Origin: Photobacterium profundum SS9
GTDB taxonomy: Bacteria > Pseudomonadota > Gammaproteobacteria > Enterobacterales > Vibrionaceae
Direction: 5' to 3'
Assembly: GCF_000196255.1 (NCBI RefSeq)
Contig: NC_006370.1
Coordinates: 2,989,411 to 3,053,410 of the forward strand
Length of the DNA: 64,000 nucleotides
The notes beneath the pieces are model-generated. The model did no database searches, was not told where the DNA came from, and saw nothing but the letters and a program-made list of their open reading frames with translations. The position numbers and the translations under genes were made by a program. Positions 29,517 to 39,671 of the stretch are shown piece by piece. The first letter of the stretch is position 1; the number at the start of each line of letters is the position of its first letter.

Positions 29517-30788
29517 ATGGCGCATTTTATAGACCGCAGGCTCAATGGTAAAAATAAAAGCACGGTGAATCGTCAGCGCTTCTTACGCCGCCATAAATCG
29601 CAAATTAAAGAGTCAATTGCGGATGCGGTCAATAAGCGCTCTATCACCGATGTTGAGAGCGGGGAAGATATTACTATCCCTTCTCGCGATATCAGAGAGC
29701 CAAGCTTTCATCAAGGTCGCGGTGGGCAACGTAATATTGTTCACCCAGGCAACGATCAATTTAGCCCTGGCGATCGTATTGAACGCCCCCCTAGTGGGGG
29801 TGGGCAAGGTGGCGCAGGTGAAGGTCAAGCTAGCCAAGATGGTGAAGGAGAGGATGAATTCGTCTTTCAAATATCGAAAGATGAATATCTTGATTTGCTG
29901 TTTGAAGATTTGGAATTACCTAACCTTCAAAAGAACCAACTCAATAAAATTGTTGAATGGAAGACATTCCGTTCTGGTTTTAAATCAGTCGGTGTACCGT
30001 CTAATATTGCCATAGTAAAATCGTTACAAAATTCGTTGGCACGTCGTACAGCAATGACGGCGGCAAAACGCCGACAACTACGTGAATTTGAACAAGCCCT
30101 AGACTTGTTACAGACCACCGAACCAGCACAGCCTTTTGAAGAAAAGAAAATTCTAGAAGAAATAGAGGCACTGCAAAAGAAAATAAGCCGTGTGCCATTT
30201 ATTGATACCTTTGACTTGCGCTACAAAAACTATGAGCGCCGTCCTCAACCAAGCAGCCAAGCAGTCATGTTCTGCTTAATGGATGTCTCTGGTTCGATGG
30301 ATCAAGCCACAAAAGACATTGCGAAACGCTTTTATATTTTACTGTACTTGTTTTTAAATCGAACTTACAAGAATGTAGATGTGATCTTTATTCGCCACCA
30401 TACACAAGCTAAAGAAGTCGATGAACACGAGTTTTTCTACTCACAGGAAACTGGAGGCACGATTGTATCCAGCGCCTTACGTATGATGAATGACATCATC
30501 AAAAAGCGTTACTCCCCTGCTGAATGGAATATCTATGCGGCTCAATCATCTGACGGTGATAACTGGGCTGATGACTCGCCAGGCTGTCGTGAATTACTCA
30601 ATAAAGAGATTCTACCAGTAACCCGTTATTACTCTTATATCGAAATAACTCGACGAGCACATCAAACGCTCTGGAGAGAATACGAAGCACTGCAAGGAAC
30701 TCACGCAAACTTTGCAATGCAAAACATAAGGACTGTGGATGACATTTTCCCAGTCTTCAGGGAGCTATTTAAAAAACAAGTCAGCTAG
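29517..30788 (+). CDS. yeaH: DUF444 / von Willebrand A-like protein YeaH
   Basis: A 423-residue cytoplasmic protein of the YeaH/YhbH (DUF444) family. The N-terminal ~130 residues are basic, then Gly-rich ([14 protein letters not shown]). The C-terminal half is a vWA-like domain with a MIDAS-type motif [11 protein letters not shown] at about residue 256. The family always accompanies PrkA kinases and SpoVR proteins. Its exact role is unknown; a substrate or adaptor of YeaG is plausible. A strong GGGGGGAG ribosome site precedes the ATG. Confidence 0.94.
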   Translation: MAHFIDRRLNGKNKSTVNRQRFLRRHKSQIKESIADAVNKRSITDVESGEDITIPSRDIREPSFHQGRGGQRNIVHPGNDQFSPGDRIERPPSGGGQGGAGEGQASQDGEGEDEFVFQISKDEYLDLLFEDLELPNLQKNQLNKIVEWKTFRSGFKSVGVPSNIAIVKSLQNSLARRTAMTAAKRRQLREFEQALDLLQTTEPAQPFEEKKILEEIEALQKKISRVPFIDTFDLRYKNYERRPQPSSQAVMFCLMDVSGSMDQATKDIAKRFYILLYLFLNRTYKNVDVIFIRHHTQAKEVDEHEFFYSQETGGTIVSSALRMMNDIIKKRYSPAEWNIYAAQSSDGDNWADDSPGCRELLNKEILPVTRYYSYIEITRRAHQTLWREYEALQGTHANFAMQNIRTVDDIFPVFRELFKKQVS

Positions 30789-30859
30789 TGGCTAACACAG
30801 TTAACACCTGTTGATGATTAGTTTTTAATGTCAATAAGCGCTTTTGGGGAGTGTGTTAT

Positions 30860-32389
30860 ATGATTTCAACCACAAAGACAAAAACGCTCAGTGATGGTCC
30901 AGATTGGACTTTTGACCTACTTGATCAGTATCACGTAGAGATCAAGCGCATTGCTGAACATTATCAGTTAGATGCCTATCCTAATCAGATAGAGGTCATT
31001 ACAGCTGAACAAATGATGGATGCTTATTCCAGTATCGGCATGCCAATTAATTACCATCATTGGTCATTCGGTAAACGTTTCATCGAAACTGAACGTGGTT
31101 ACAAGCATGGTCAAATGGGTCTGGCTTATGAAATTGTTATTAACTCAGACCCTTGTATCTCTTATCTTATGGAAGAAAATACCATCACAATGCAGGCATT
31201 AGTGATGGCGCACGCATGTTATGGCCATAATTCTTTCTTCAAAGGTAACTATTTATTCAAGACATGGACAGATGCAAGTTCGATCATTGATTATCTTTTA
31301 TTTGCCCGTAAATACATCACAGAATGTGAAGAAAGGTATGGCGTAGATGATGTCGAAAGGCTACTCGATTCTTGCCACGCGTTAATGAACTACGGTGTAG
31401 ATCGCTACAAACGACCACAAAAAATATCGTTAGTGGAAGAAACAGCACGCCAAAAAGCACGTGAAGATTATTTGCAAACTCAAGTGAATTCACTATGGCG
31501 CACAATTCCAGTTAATGAAGAAAAAGAAAGCCATTCAGAAGAAGTGCGTTTCCCTTCTGAGCCTCAAGAAAACATTCTTTATTTCTTCGAAAAACACGCC
31601 CCCTTGCTAGAGCCTTGGCAAAGAGAAATCGTTCGAATTGTGCGTAAGGTTAGCCAATATTTCTACCCGCAAAAACAAACCCAAGTAATGAACGAAGGTT
31701 GGGCGACTTTTTGGCATTACACCATCATGAACCACCTCTATGACGACGGTTTAGTCACTGACCGTTTCATTATGGAGTTCCTCCTCAACCATACAAATGT
31801 TGTGCTACAGCCTGAATATAATAGCCCTTACTACAATGGTATTAATCCTTATGCCCTTGGTTTTGCTATGTTCCAAGATATTCGACGTATGTGTGAAAAC
31901 CCAACAGAAGAGGATAAACAGTGGTTTCCTGATATTGCAGGTAAGGATTGGTTAGAAACCGTACACTTTGCGATGAGGAACTTTAAAGATGAAAGCTTTA
32001 TTAGCCAATATCTTTCGCCGAAGTTAATGCGTGATTTTAAGTTCTTTGCCGTCAATGATGATGACAGGCACAACTATGTGGAAGTCGATGCGATTCATAA
32101 TGAAGAAGGCTATCGTGCTATTCGTGAAAAGTTATCCTCTCAGTACAACCTCAGTAATAATGAGCCCAACATTCAAGTTTGGAATGTGGCACTTAGAGGT
32201 GATCGTTCATTAACTCTTCGTTATGTACCACACAATCGCGTACCACTCGCAGATAGCTATAATGAGGTGATTAAACATTTACACCGTATTTGGGGATTTG
32301 ACGTAACGCTTGAAGAAGAGATGCCTGATGGCAGGACACAAATTCTGGCAACTTGCCCTATTCAAAATCAATATAACACTGAAATATAA
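30860..32389 (+). CDS. ycgB: SpoVR family protein (YcgB)
   Basis: A 509-residue SpoVR-like protein, third member of the yeaG-yeaH-ycgB module. Family-conserved segments are DGPDWTFDLLDQYH, MAHACYGHNSFFKGNY, MNEGWATFWHYTIMNHLYD (an HExxH-like gluzincin relative in some views) and NPYALGFAMFQDI. Its biochemical function is unknown; the Bacillus relative is needed for the spore cortex. ATG at 30860 is chosen over a GTG at 30851 because the GGGGAG ribosome site (30846-30851) overlaps that GTG and is spaced 8 bases from the ATG. Confidence 0.93.
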   Translation: MISTTKTKTLSDGPDWTFDLLDQYHVEIKRIAEHYQLDAYPNQIEVITAEQMMDAYSSIGMPINYHHWSFGKRFIETERGYKHGQMGLAYEIVINSDPCISYLMEENTITMQALVMAHACYGHNSFFKGNYLFKTWTDASSIIDYLLFARKYITECEERYGVDDVERLLDSCHALMNYGVDRYKRPQKISLVEETARQKAREDYLQTQVNSLWRTIPVNEEKESHSEEVRFPSEPQENILYFFEKHAPLLEPWQREIVRIVRKVSQYFYPQKQTQVMNEGWATFWHYTIMNHLYDDGLVTDRFIMEFLLNHTNVVLQPEYNSPYYNGINPYALGFAMFQDIRRMCENPTEEDKQWFPDIAGKDWLETVHFAMRNFKDESFISQYLSPKLMRDFKFFAVNDDDRHNYVEVDAIHNEEGYRAIREKLSSQYNLSNNEPNIQVWNVALRGDRSLTLRYVPHNRVPLADSYNEVIKHLHRIWGFDVTLEEEMPDGRTQILATCPIQNQYNTEI

Positions 32390-32441
32390 AGCCTATTTTA
32401 TGTTACAGAATGTGTGAAAGGTAACGTAAAGAATACAATAA

Positions 32442-32475
32442 AAAAAGCCGAAGGTAATATTACCTTCGGCTTTTT
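32442..32475. terminator. Bidirectional terminator between ycgB and fadR
   Basis: A perfect 17-bp palindromic stem centred at 32458/32459 (AAAAAGCCGAAGG... / ...CCTTCGGCTTTTT), A-run before and T-run after. It serves both converging genes. Confidence 0.9.
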
Positions 32476-32497
32476 ATATATCTAAATTAAAGAACAG

Positions 32498-33349
32498 TTA
32501 CTGCTCTTCTTCGTATAAGTAATGTGCAATTTCGATACGATTACTGTACCAAATTGCACCACTTTCACGACCATATTTCTTTAAACGATCGGCAACATGA
32601 TCAGGTTGATTATTATCACAGTAAGACTGCATTTCACGGTAGAAATCTAGTGCTAACTGGCACGCTTCTGGGCTCATGAAATAATAACCACCCACACGAG
32701 TGTAAATTTTACGCAAACCATTAATCGTCAATACGTACAACTTATTACCTGATTTGCCCGCTAAACCTTGGAACAAACGATAATCATAATAGTTAAATGC
32801 ACGAGCACGACAAATTGCTTCACACAATTCAGGATCCGTTTTGCCATATTTATCAACAATTTTCTTAACTTGCTGCATAAGTGGCAGTTTGTCATCGCTG
32901 TTTTCTACGAACTCGGCAAAGCTATTTGCATTCAACAGTTCTTCACATGATTGAATAACATGCTCAATCAATTCGCTAGATTCTTTACCGTTACCCTTCA
33001 CTGCATAGCGCATGAACACACTGCTGATATCAGTACGAGCAGCTAATAGATCTTCAAGTACACTCTGAACATCTTGACCGTCTAACGTAATCAAAGTGTC
33101 TAAAATGCTAAGACCTGAAGTCTCCATATAATTATTCACACGTGTTGGCTTACCGTGTTGGATAGTCAACCATCCATCACGAGCTAACCGTTGTAATACT
33201 TCACGTAATGTTGTGCGAGTTACGCCAATCAGTTCTGATAATTCACGTTCAGCTGGAAGAATAGACCCCTGAGGAAAGTGACCATTCCAGATACTCTCAA
33301 TGATATATTTCTCAGCAAACGTTGCTGGGCTGTCAGCCTTTATAACCAT
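32498..33349 (-). CDS. fadR: Fatty acid metabolism regulator FadR
   Basis: A 283-residue GntR-family regulator. The N-terminal winged helix includes [43 protein letters not shown] (shown here only as family hallmark; about residues 30-72). The C-terminal acyl-CoA-binding domain is longer than the 239-residue E. coli protein by about 40 residues, the insertion typical of Vibrio FadR. It represses fatty-acid degradation and activates unsaturated fatty-acid synthesis, and releases DNA on binding long-chain acyl-CoA. It is divergent from nhaB, as in E. coli. A matching operator precedes fadH in this window. Confidence 0.96.
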   Translation of the reverse strand: MVIKADSPATFAEKYIIESIWNGHFPQGSILPAERELSELIGVTRTTLREVLQRLARDGWLTIQHGKPTRVNNYMETSGLSILDTLITLDGQDVQSVLEDLLAARTDISSVFMRYAVKGNGKESSELIEHVIQSCEELLNANSFAEFVENSDDKLPLMQQVKKIVDKYGKTDPELCEAICRARAFNYYDYRLFQGLAGKSGNKLYVLTINGLRKIYTRVGGYYFMSPEACQLALDFYREMQSYCDNNQPDHVADRLKKYGRESGAIWYSNRIEIAHYLYEEEQ

Positions 33350-33789
33350 TTAAATACTATCCAATTTGCTTCTTGTTTATATTTTATTCACTCATCATAC
33401 CACCAGTTCAAGAATAGGCGAAATTACAGAAAGTAGAACAGAGACATATTCATACCTAGATGTTAAGTAAAGTTGATTCTGCACAACATTTGCTTACACT
33501 TTTAACTGTAAATTGCATACCGTGAGTTTCTAGCACATTAATATTCTCATTTTGAGATGAAACCTGAGTGATTTATGTAACATCAACCTACATAACTTGA
33601 CTGATTCAGATCTAACGGTACAGTTAGCATCGAATTAATACTGGGAGCTGAATGGACGCTGCTGCCTACTTTAAGTTAAACACCATCTAATTTATCCAAC
33701 CAGATATGATGTTTAGCTTAGAGGTCTTAATGGATACAAAGGCGCGCCCAGCTCATTTATTAACACGTACATTATAAGAGACCCCAAAG
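33350..33789. other. fadR-nhaB intergenic region, 440 bp
   Basis: This holds the divergent promoters of fadR and nhaB. I see no clear FadR, CRP or FNR palindrome, no strong hairpin and no credible small gene. The sequence near 33740-33760 (GGCGCGCCCAG) is locally G+C-rich. Confidence 0.5.
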
Positions 33790-35382
33790 ATGGCTATTTC
33801 GCTAGGGAACGCGTTTATTAAGAACTTTTTAGGTAAAGCACCTGATTGGTATAAAATTACAATAATTTCCTTTCTTATTATTAATCCCTTTGTTTTCTTT
33901 TTAGTTGATCCTTTTGTTGCTGGCTGGCTGTTAGTTGTCGAATTTATATTCACATTAGCAATGGCACTAAAATGTTACCCTCTCCAACCTGGCGGATTAT
34001 TAGCTATTGAAGCTGTTGCTATCGGTATGACTAGCCCAGCTCAGGTAAAACATGAGCTGGTTGCGAATATTGAAGTACTACTACTACTGATTTTCATGGT
34101 AGCTGGCATTTACTTTATGAAGCAGTTACTGCTTTATATTTTTACTAAAATACTGATTGGTATTCGCTCTAAGGTTCTGCTGTCATTATCCTTTTGTTTA
34201 ATGGCTGCATTTCTTTCCGCTTTCCTTGATGCACTAACGGTTATCGCCGTTGTTATCAGCGTTACAGTCGGCTTCTATAGCATTTATCACAAAGTAGCAT
34301 CAGGACAAGATCCTAGTACTTCTCATGATCACACCACAGACACTCACGTGCGTGAAGTGAGCCGAGATGATCTGGAAAATTACCGCTCATTCTTACGTAG
34401 TCTACTTATGCACGCCGGTATCGGTACGGCATTAGGTGGCGTAATGACAATGGTTGGTGAACCTCAGAACCTGATTATTGCAGACCAAGCAGGTTGGTTA
34501 TTCGGTGAGTTTATTATTCGCATGTCGCCAGTCACTGTTCCTGTTTTTATGTGTGGTTTATTGACGTGCACTTTGGTCGAAAAATTCCAAATTTGCGGTT
34601 ACGGAACACTTTTACCTGAAAACGTTCGCAGAATATTGGTCGATTATGATGACGAAGAACGTAAAAACCGTACAAACATCGATTACGCTAAATTAACGGC
34701 TCAAGCACTGATCGCAGTATGGCTGATTGTCGGTCTAGCCATGCACTTGGCTGCTGTAGGCTTGATTGGTTTGACTGTTATTATCTTTGCTACATCGTTT
34801 ACTGGTGTTACTGAAGAGCACGCTTTAGGTAAGGCGTTTGAAGAAGCGTTACCGTTTACCGCATTATTAGCCGTTTTCTTCTCAATTGTTGCAGTGATCA
34901 TTGATCAACATTTATTTACACCCATTATTTCTTGGGTGCTGACTCTTAACGGTAATGCACAAATGACGATGTTCTATATCGCCAATGGTTTACTTTCTAT
35001 GGTGTCAGATAACGTCTTTGTTGGTACTGTTTACATCAATGAAGTCAAAGCAGCCTTAGTAAATGGTGTGATTACTCGTGACCAATTCGATATGTTAGCT
35101 GTTGCCATTAACACGGGTACAAACCTACCGTCAGTGGCAACCCCAAATGGTCAAGCTGCATTCTTGTTCGTACTTACTTCGGCACTTGCTCCTTTAATCC
35201 GCCTTTCGTATGGTCGTATGGTATATATGGCATTGCCTTATACTATTGTACTTGCACTGGTTGGCTTAGCAGGTATCGAATTTATGCTTCTACCAATGAC
35301 AGAGTGGTTCTACGACATGGGCTGGCTGGTTCATAATACGAGTGAAGTTATGTCGACGATTGCACCTGCTGCTGGACATTAA
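33790..35382 (+). CDS. nhaB: Na+/H+ antiporter NhaB
   Basis: A 530-residue inner-membrane protein with about 12 hydrophobic segments, matching NhaB over its length. Family-typical stretches are [22 protein letters not shown] at the N-terminus, [20 protein letters not shown] (shown partially, about 138-157), [17 protein letters not shown] and [21 protein letters not shown]. It expels sodium in exchange for protons, which suits a marine organism. The neighbours fadR and dsbB are as in E. coli. An AGAGACC weak ribosome site precedes the ATG. Confidence 0.96.
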   Translation: MAISLGNAFIKNFLGKAPDWYKITIISFLIINPFVFFLVDPFVAGWLLVVEFIFTLAMALKCYPLQPGGLLAIEAVAIGMTSPAQVKHELVANIEVLLLLIFMVAGIYFMKQLLLYIFTKILIGIRSKVLLSLSFCLMAAFLSAFLDALTVIAVVISVTVGFYSIYHKVASGQDPSTSHDHTTDTHVREVSRDDLENYRSFLRSLLMHAGIGTALGGVMTMVGEPQNLIIADQAGWLFGEFIIRMSPVTVPVFMCGLLTCTLVEKFQICGYGTLLPENVRRILVDYDDEERKNRTNIDYAKLTAQALIAVWLIVGLAMHLAAVGLIGLTVIIFATSFTGVTEEHALGKAFEEALPFTALLAVFFSIVAVIIDQHLFTPIISWVLTLNGNAQMTMFYIANGLLSMVSDNVFVGTVYINEVKAALVNGVITRDQFDMLAVAINTGTNLPSVATPNGQAAFLFVLTSALAPLIRLSYGRMVYMALPYTIVLALVGLAGIEFMLLPMTEWFYDMGWLVHNTSEVMSTIAPAAGH

Positions 35383-35421
35383 TTGAATTATTCTCGATTA
35401 TAAGTGTCCGATAGAAATGTA

Positions 35422-35446
35422 AAAGCCCTGATTAGTCAGGGCTTTA
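35422..35446 (+). terminator. Terminator after nhaB
   Basis: AAAGCCCTGA (35422-35431) pairs with TCAGGGCTTT (35436-35445); loop TTAG. Confidence 0.8.
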
Positions 35447-35484
35447 TTCTATACTTTGACTTCAATTAGCTTAGAGATCATCAT

Positions 35485-36015
35485 ATGCAATTTCTGAACA
35501 CATTCTCAAAAAGCCGTATATCTTGGTTACTGTTACTACTGTGTATTGTCTTTTTCGAGGGCAGTGCTCTGTTCTTCCAACATGGTATGAAACTAGGGCC
35601 TTGCGTAATGTGTATTTATGAGCGCGTTGCCATGATGGGCATTGCGTTTGCAGCACTGTTAGGCGCTATTGCTCCACAATATGCCATCATTCGTTGGGCT
35701 GGGCTTATTGCGTGGGGTTACAGCGCAGTAAGAGGCTTACAGCTATCAATTGAACATGTGGGTTATCAATTCAACCCATCACCTTTTGCAACCTGTGATC
35801 TCTTTGTACAGTTCCCTAATTGGGCACCATTGAATAAATGGGTTCCATGGATGTTCGAAGCTTACGGCAATTGTGCAGAAGTCGTTTGGACTTTCCTTGG
35901 GCAATCAATGCCACAATGGCTAGTTATTATCTTTGCAGGCAACTTGGTCGCATTAGCATTGATCGTTATTGCTCAGTTTTTTAGTAAGAAGACGAATACC
36001 ATTCTGGATATGTAA
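35485..36015 (+). CDS. dsbB: Disulfide bond formation protein DsbB
   Basis: A 176-residue inner-membrane protein with four transmembrane helices that reoxidises periplasmic DsbA and passes electrons to quinone. The first periplasmic redox pair is in GPCVMCIYERV (Cys about 40 and 43). The second pair is Cys in FATCDLF (about 107) and YGNCAEV (about 130). All four required cysteines are present. It follows nhaB behind a terminator, so it probably has its own promoter in the 100-bp gap. Confidence 0.95.
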   Translation: MQFLNTFSKSRISWLLLLLCIVFFEGSALFFQHGMKLGPCVMCIYERVAMMGIAFAALLGAIAPQYAIIRWAGLIAWGYSAVRGLQLSIEHVGYQFNPSPFATCDLFVQFPNWAPLNKWVPWMFEAYGNCAEVVWTFLGQSMPQWLVIIFAGNLVALALIVIAQFFSKKTNTILDM

Positions 36016-36076
36016 ATGTTCAGTTTCTTGTCTAAATTGATATAAAGCACCATTGAATACGGTTTAAACAAAAAAA

Positions 36077-36101
36077 GGAGAACATCACGTTCTCCCTTTT
36101 T
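36077..36101. terminator. Terminator after dsbB
   Basis: GGAGAAC (36077-36083) pairs with GTTCTCC (36089-36095), A-run before and T-run after; shared with the converging YecA-like gene. Confidence 0.8.
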
Positions 36102-36154
36102 AATGTGCTTTGTTTGCCGTCTAAGGCCTCTAAAATAGGATAGTCTACAGGGTA

Positions 36155-36802
36155 TTACTTACCACAACATTGCTTGAATTTTTTACCGCTATTACATAAG
36201 CAAGCATCATTACGACCTGTTTCTTTATATGGATTTACCGCTTGCGCACATGCACCTTGCTGCATCTCATCAGCAGCCATTACCACTTCACCAATCATCA
36301 GTGATACCTGAGGGTAAAGATCGCTCGGAGCGGGTAGGCTTGTCATTCCAGCCTCTTTCATTTGCGCTAATGTGTCTTCTTCATCAAGCAGCAACATCAT
36401 CGTTGTAATAAGCGCAGATAACATGCGCATCGTGCCATCTGAAATAGCTTGATCGGCCCAATTAGGTTCGATTTGAGGCCATACACTTAGAAAGCCTTCA
36501 GCGAAATGTCCTAAAGATTCGCTCACGCCATCTTCTTCATTCCACGCTACACTTTTTGGTAATTCGTATTCACCCGCTTTGATGTACTGATACTGCATTT
36601 GAAAGTGACTAAGAATTGCTTTTTTCTGTTCATCGGTCACATCTTTTTGATCTTCTTCAACCACACCACCATTAATAAGTACTGGTAACCATGCTTCTGG
36701 AACTAGTGGCTTTGGGTTTGCATTCGCAGCCAAAAGTGCGCCTTCAATGAATGCGGCTGGCATGCCGTCCCAATCAGCAGGTAGTGTCATTAAGTCTGTC
36801 AT
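36155..36802 (-). CDS. YecA/UPF0149 family protein with C-terminal SEC-C motif
   Basis: A 215-residue cytoplasmic protein. An N-terminal UPF0149 domain (about 5-170) contains SLGHFAEGFLSVWP. A short linker leads to a C-terminal SEC-C zinc motif, GRNDACLCNSGKKFKQCCG, as found at the end of SecA and YchJ. It may bind ribosomes or SecA-related partners, but its function is unknown. The ATG at 36802 is preferred to one at 36823 because GGAAA precedes it at proper spacing. Confidence 0.82.
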   Translation of the reverse strand: MTDLMTLPADWDGMPAAFIEGALLAANANPKPLVPEAWLPVLINGGVVEEDQKDVTDEQKKAILSHFQMQYQYIKAGEYELPKSVAWNEEDGVSESLGHFAEGFLSVWPQIEPNWADQAISDGTMRMLSALITTMMLLLDEEDTLAQMKEAGMTSLPAPSDLYPQVSLMIGEVVMAADEMQQGACAQAVNPYKETGRNDACLCNSGKKFKQCCGK

Positions 36803-36999
36803 TTTATTTTCCGGTTCTATCATACGGTTCTGAATATAGCCCGATTATACCTCAACAACCTGAGGATGCGAGGAACAGGACAGCAAACTCTACGTTAATA
36901 AATAGTTAAACCAAAGCGTGTAACTAAACTTTATCTTCAACCAACACTGCAATTCTACATAAATAGTGTTGATATTTGATGAAGATAAAGGCAAAACTG

Positions 37000-37049
37000 G
37001 TTTTATTCTCGCTGAAACGAGCATCTTAAGGTAACTTGGGTATATACCC
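37000..37049. repeat. Partial end of repeat family 1
   Basis: Matches only the right terminal ~45 bp of the 265-bp repeat (CTCGCTGAAACGAGC... CTTGGGTATA, ending at 37044). It continues into a perfect palindrome GGGTATATACCC (37038-37049), as if two repeat ends met or the repeat was cut back. It lies about 45 bp before the NAD(P)-binding protein gene. Confidence 0.75.
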
Positions 37050-37094
37050 ACATGACTTCATACGTATTTCTTTTTGGTAGTTAGGGACAACATA

Positions 37095-37808
37095 ATGCGT
37101 CAAGAAAAAGCGAGTGCGATTATTGCGGGTGCTAGTGGACTAGTAGGTGATGAACTTCTTCATCAATTACTGGCCTGCGAGCATTTTAATATCGTTTATT
37201 CTTTGTCACGCCGTGAACTGCCTTTTCACAGTAAAAATCTTACGCAAATTGTTCACCCAGAACTACGGGTAACAGCATGGGATGAGACAGATCATACACC
37301 AACATATGGTTACATCTGCCTAGGCACGACGAAGAAGCAAGCTGGCAGCAGCAAAGATTTAGAAGCTGTTGATTATCAATTAGTCAAAGATGTGGCTAAT
37401 ACGATGCATTTGCTGGGCGTAAAAAACATTACGGTTATATCCAGTTTCGGTGCTCATCCGTGGTCGCCGTCCCACTATTTACGCTGTAAGGGAAAAATGG
37501 AGCAAGCACTCAGCAAGATGGGCTTTGCTCGCTGCACATTCGTTAGACCCGGGCCACTAACGGGCGAACGTTCTAAACCCCGTAAAGATGAAATTATTGT
37601 TCAACGTTTATTTGAAATAATCCACCCTCTTATGATGGGTCCTCTTGGTAATTTAGAGCCCATTCCAGCTGAAGATGTTGCCCGCAACATGCTTACCCTA
37701 AGTTTGGAACCTGAGTATACCGATAGCAAAAAAACACAGGCAATATCGGGAAAAGCATTAATAAGAAAAAAATCATCACACAAGAACGATAAGAATAAAT
37801 CGGCTTAA
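37095..37808 (+). CDS. NAD(P)-binding Rossmann-fold protein (SDR-like)
   Basis: A 237-residue protein with a glycine-rich nucleotide motif near the N-terminus (SAIIAGASGLVGDELLHQLL) and a later ISSFGAHPWSPSHYLRCKGKME, where Ser, Tyr and Lys sit as in atypical short-chain dehydrogenases. FVRPGPLTGER follows. It resembles the HTATIP2/YbjT-like group of NAD(P)H-binding oxidoreductases; the substrate is unknown. The ATG at 37095 is chosen because AGGGA (37083-37087) is spaced for it; an upstream TTG at 37074 is less likely. The C-terminus is very basic. Confidence 0.78.
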   Translation: MRQEKASAIIAGASGLVGDELLHQLLACEHFNIVYSLSRRELPFHSKNLTQIVHPELRVTAWDETDHTPTYGYICLGTTKKQAGSSKDLEAVDYQLVKDVANTMHLLGVKNITVISSFGAHPWSPSHYLRCKGKMEQALSKMGFARCTFVRPGPLTGERSKPRKDEIIVQRLFEIIHPLMMGPLGNLEPIPAEDVARNMLTLSLEPEYTDSKKTQAISGKALIRKKSSHKNDKNKSA

Positions 37809-37898
37809 CGCATAAGATTAGATGACAAGCTCGCCTTTGGGCACTAAAATCTCGCACCTTACACTTTTTGTAGCCACACAGATAAAGCCACGGGTGAT

Positions 37899-38849
37899 AT
37901 GCGAGTAATTTTAGGTCCAATGGAAGGCGTCTTAGACCCTTTAATGCGAGAGATGCTAACAAACATCAATGATTACGATCTTTGCGTCACAGAGTTCGTT
38001 CGGATTATTGATAGCTTATTACCCAGTAGTGTTTTTTATCGCCTGTGTCCAGAGCTTCACCATGGTGGAAAAACAACATCAGGTACACCTGTGCGTGTTC
38101 AACTGTTAGGTCAAGAGCCTGTATGGATGGCTGAAAATGCATACCGCGCAAGTAATCTTGGCTCGGCGGGTATCGATATTAATTTTGGTTGCCCAGCGAA
38201 GTCGGTAAATAAGAATCGCGGTGGTGCAGTTCTGCTTAAAGAACCCGAAAAGATTTACCAAATAGTCAAAGAAGTGCGTAGTGCTGTTTGCCCAACGAAA
38301 CCTGTAACAGCAAAAGTCCGTTTAGGGTGGGATGACCCAACGCACTGCTTTGAAATTGTCGATGCCGTGGCACAGGCTGGCGGTGATGAAATTGCCATTC
38401 ATGCCCGTACAAAAGTCGATGGCTATAAAGCCGAAACAATAAAGTGGGACTACATCCATCAAGTAAAAGAAAAAAGTTCTATTCCCATTATTGCTAATGG
38501 TGAAGTCTGGAACTACCAAGACGGACAAGCATGCTTAAACGTTACTCAAACAGATGCATTGATGATTTGCCGTGGTGCACTCAATTTACCCAACCTGTGT
38601 AATGTCATAAAACGCAATGAAGCACATATGCCATGGCACCATGTTATTCAGCTATTGCTTAAGTTTTCTGAATTTGAAATCAAAGGTGATAAAGGGCTCT
38701 ACTACCCTAACCGCGTTAAACAATGGTTTGCCTACCTGCGTCATGAGTATCCTGAGGCTAAAGACTTATTTGTCGACATTCGCAGTTTGAATAAAGCAGC
38801 GCCCATTGTTGAAATTCTGCAACGGGCTCAGGCATTAGCACATGCTTAA
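37899..38849 (+). CDS. dusC: tRNA-dihydrouridine(16) synthase DusC
   Basis: A 316-residue FMN-dependent dihydrouridine synthase, the DusC length. It begins MRVILGPMEGVLDPLMREMLT; the catalytic cysteine is in DINFGCPAKSVNKNRGGAVLL, and FMN-phosphate contacts appear as IIANGEVWNY and ICRGALNLPNL. It reduces uridine 16 in the D-loop of tRNAs. The gene is 90 bp from the upstream gene on the same strand and ends before a strong terminator. Confidence 0.94.
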   Translation: MRVILGPMEGVLDPLMREMLTNINDYDLCVTEFVRIIDSLLPSSVFYRLCPELHHGGKTTSGTPVRVQLLGQEPVWMAENAYRASNLGSAGIDINFGCPAKSVNKNRGGAVLLKEPEKIYQIVKEVRSAVCPTKPVTAKVRLGWDDPTHCFEIVDAVAQAGGDEIAIHARTKVDGYKAETIKWDYIHQVKEKSSIPIIANGEVWNYQDGQACLNVTQTDALMICRGALNLPNLCNVIKRNEAHMPWHHVIQLLLKFSEFEIKGDKGLYYPNRVKQWFAYLRHEYPEAKDLFVDIRSLNKAAPIVEILQRAQALAHA

Positions 38850-38904
38850 GCCTGTCATTGCTAAAGCGTCAATCGACAAGGCTTTCTCTTAGTATTAGAT
38901 ACAC

Positions 38905-38954
38905 AAAACCCCGGCAATGCGTAACTTATAATAAGTCATCATTGCCGGGGTTTT
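38905..38954. terminator. Strong bidirectional terminator between dusC and ycgN
   Basis: A perfect 15-bp stem, AAAACCCCGGCAATG (38905-38919) with CATTGCCGGGGTTTT (38940-38954). The loop holds a second hairpin (ACTTAT/ATAAGT). Confidence 0.9.
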
Positions 38955-38974
38955 ATTAGAATTCGATAACGTGA

Positions 38975-39409
38975 TTAACGGTTAGGGTGGTTTGTAATGT
39001 GGTCTTCCCAATCAATGACATCAATCTCATAGACAACTTGACCTTTCACCGATTCACCCGCTTTATGCATCGCCTTTTTAGAGCCTGTAATTAAAGGATG
39101 CCACTCAGGTAAAGGTTTACCTTCGGCAAGCAAACGGTATGCACAGGTTTCTGGCAGCCAAACAAACTCGTCGATACGTTCACGTGTTAGCTTTAAACAC
39201 TCTTCACCAGATTCAAAACGGTTCTGGTAGTCTTTACAAGAACAAGTGTTGTTATCCAGTAAGCTACACGCAACATTGGTAAAATAAATATCATCTGTCG
39301 CATCATCAATTAATTTATGCAAACAGCACTTACCACAACCATCACAGAGAGATTCCCACTCTTGGTCTGTCATTATTGCTAATTCTTTATCTTCCCAAAA
39401 ACGTACCAT
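38975..39409 (-). CDS. ycgN: YcgN family cysteine-cluster protein (UPF0260)
   Basis: A 144-residue protein with the YcgN/UPF0260 cysteine pattern: [42 protein letters not shown] and [22 protein letters not shown] (last given in part). The cysteines probably bind a metal or iron-sulfur cluster. E. coli YcgN aligns along its length; the function is unknown. The ATG at 39409 ([10 protein letters not shown]) is preferred, though one at 39427 is in frame. Confidence 0.88.
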   Translation of the reverse strand: MVRFWEDKELAIMTDQEWESLCDGCGKCCLHKLIDDATDDIYFTNVACSLLDNNTCSCKDYQNRFESGEECLKLTRERIDEFVWLPETCAYRLLAEGKPLPEWHPLITGSKKAMHKAGESVKGQVVYEIDVIDWEDHITNHPNR

Positions 39410-39671
39410 ACTACCCAACCTATTCATTACCTAACCCTAGCCTATATAGCTAAGGAGGCGGTTTTATAGCTGTCTAATGATTAAAGTGCAAGCGAATACT
39501 CGGATTAAGCCTGAAGAATAGCGGTAAATAAGAGGCATTATTATTTACACCATTAGAAAGAATGAAATTTTGACCCCGAGAACGATGAGTGGTAACTTGC
39601 GCAACCTTTTGTAAATGTCGTGATTGGTTGTAAAACCCAACGATATATTTTCGTGAAGTATAGGGTATGAG

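Noticed and set aside
29786..29800. CCCCC...GGGGG hairpin in yeaH
   Set aside because: It encodes the Pro/Gly-rich linker of YeaH; pairing comes from Pro and Gly codons and lies mid-gene, so regulation is unlikely.
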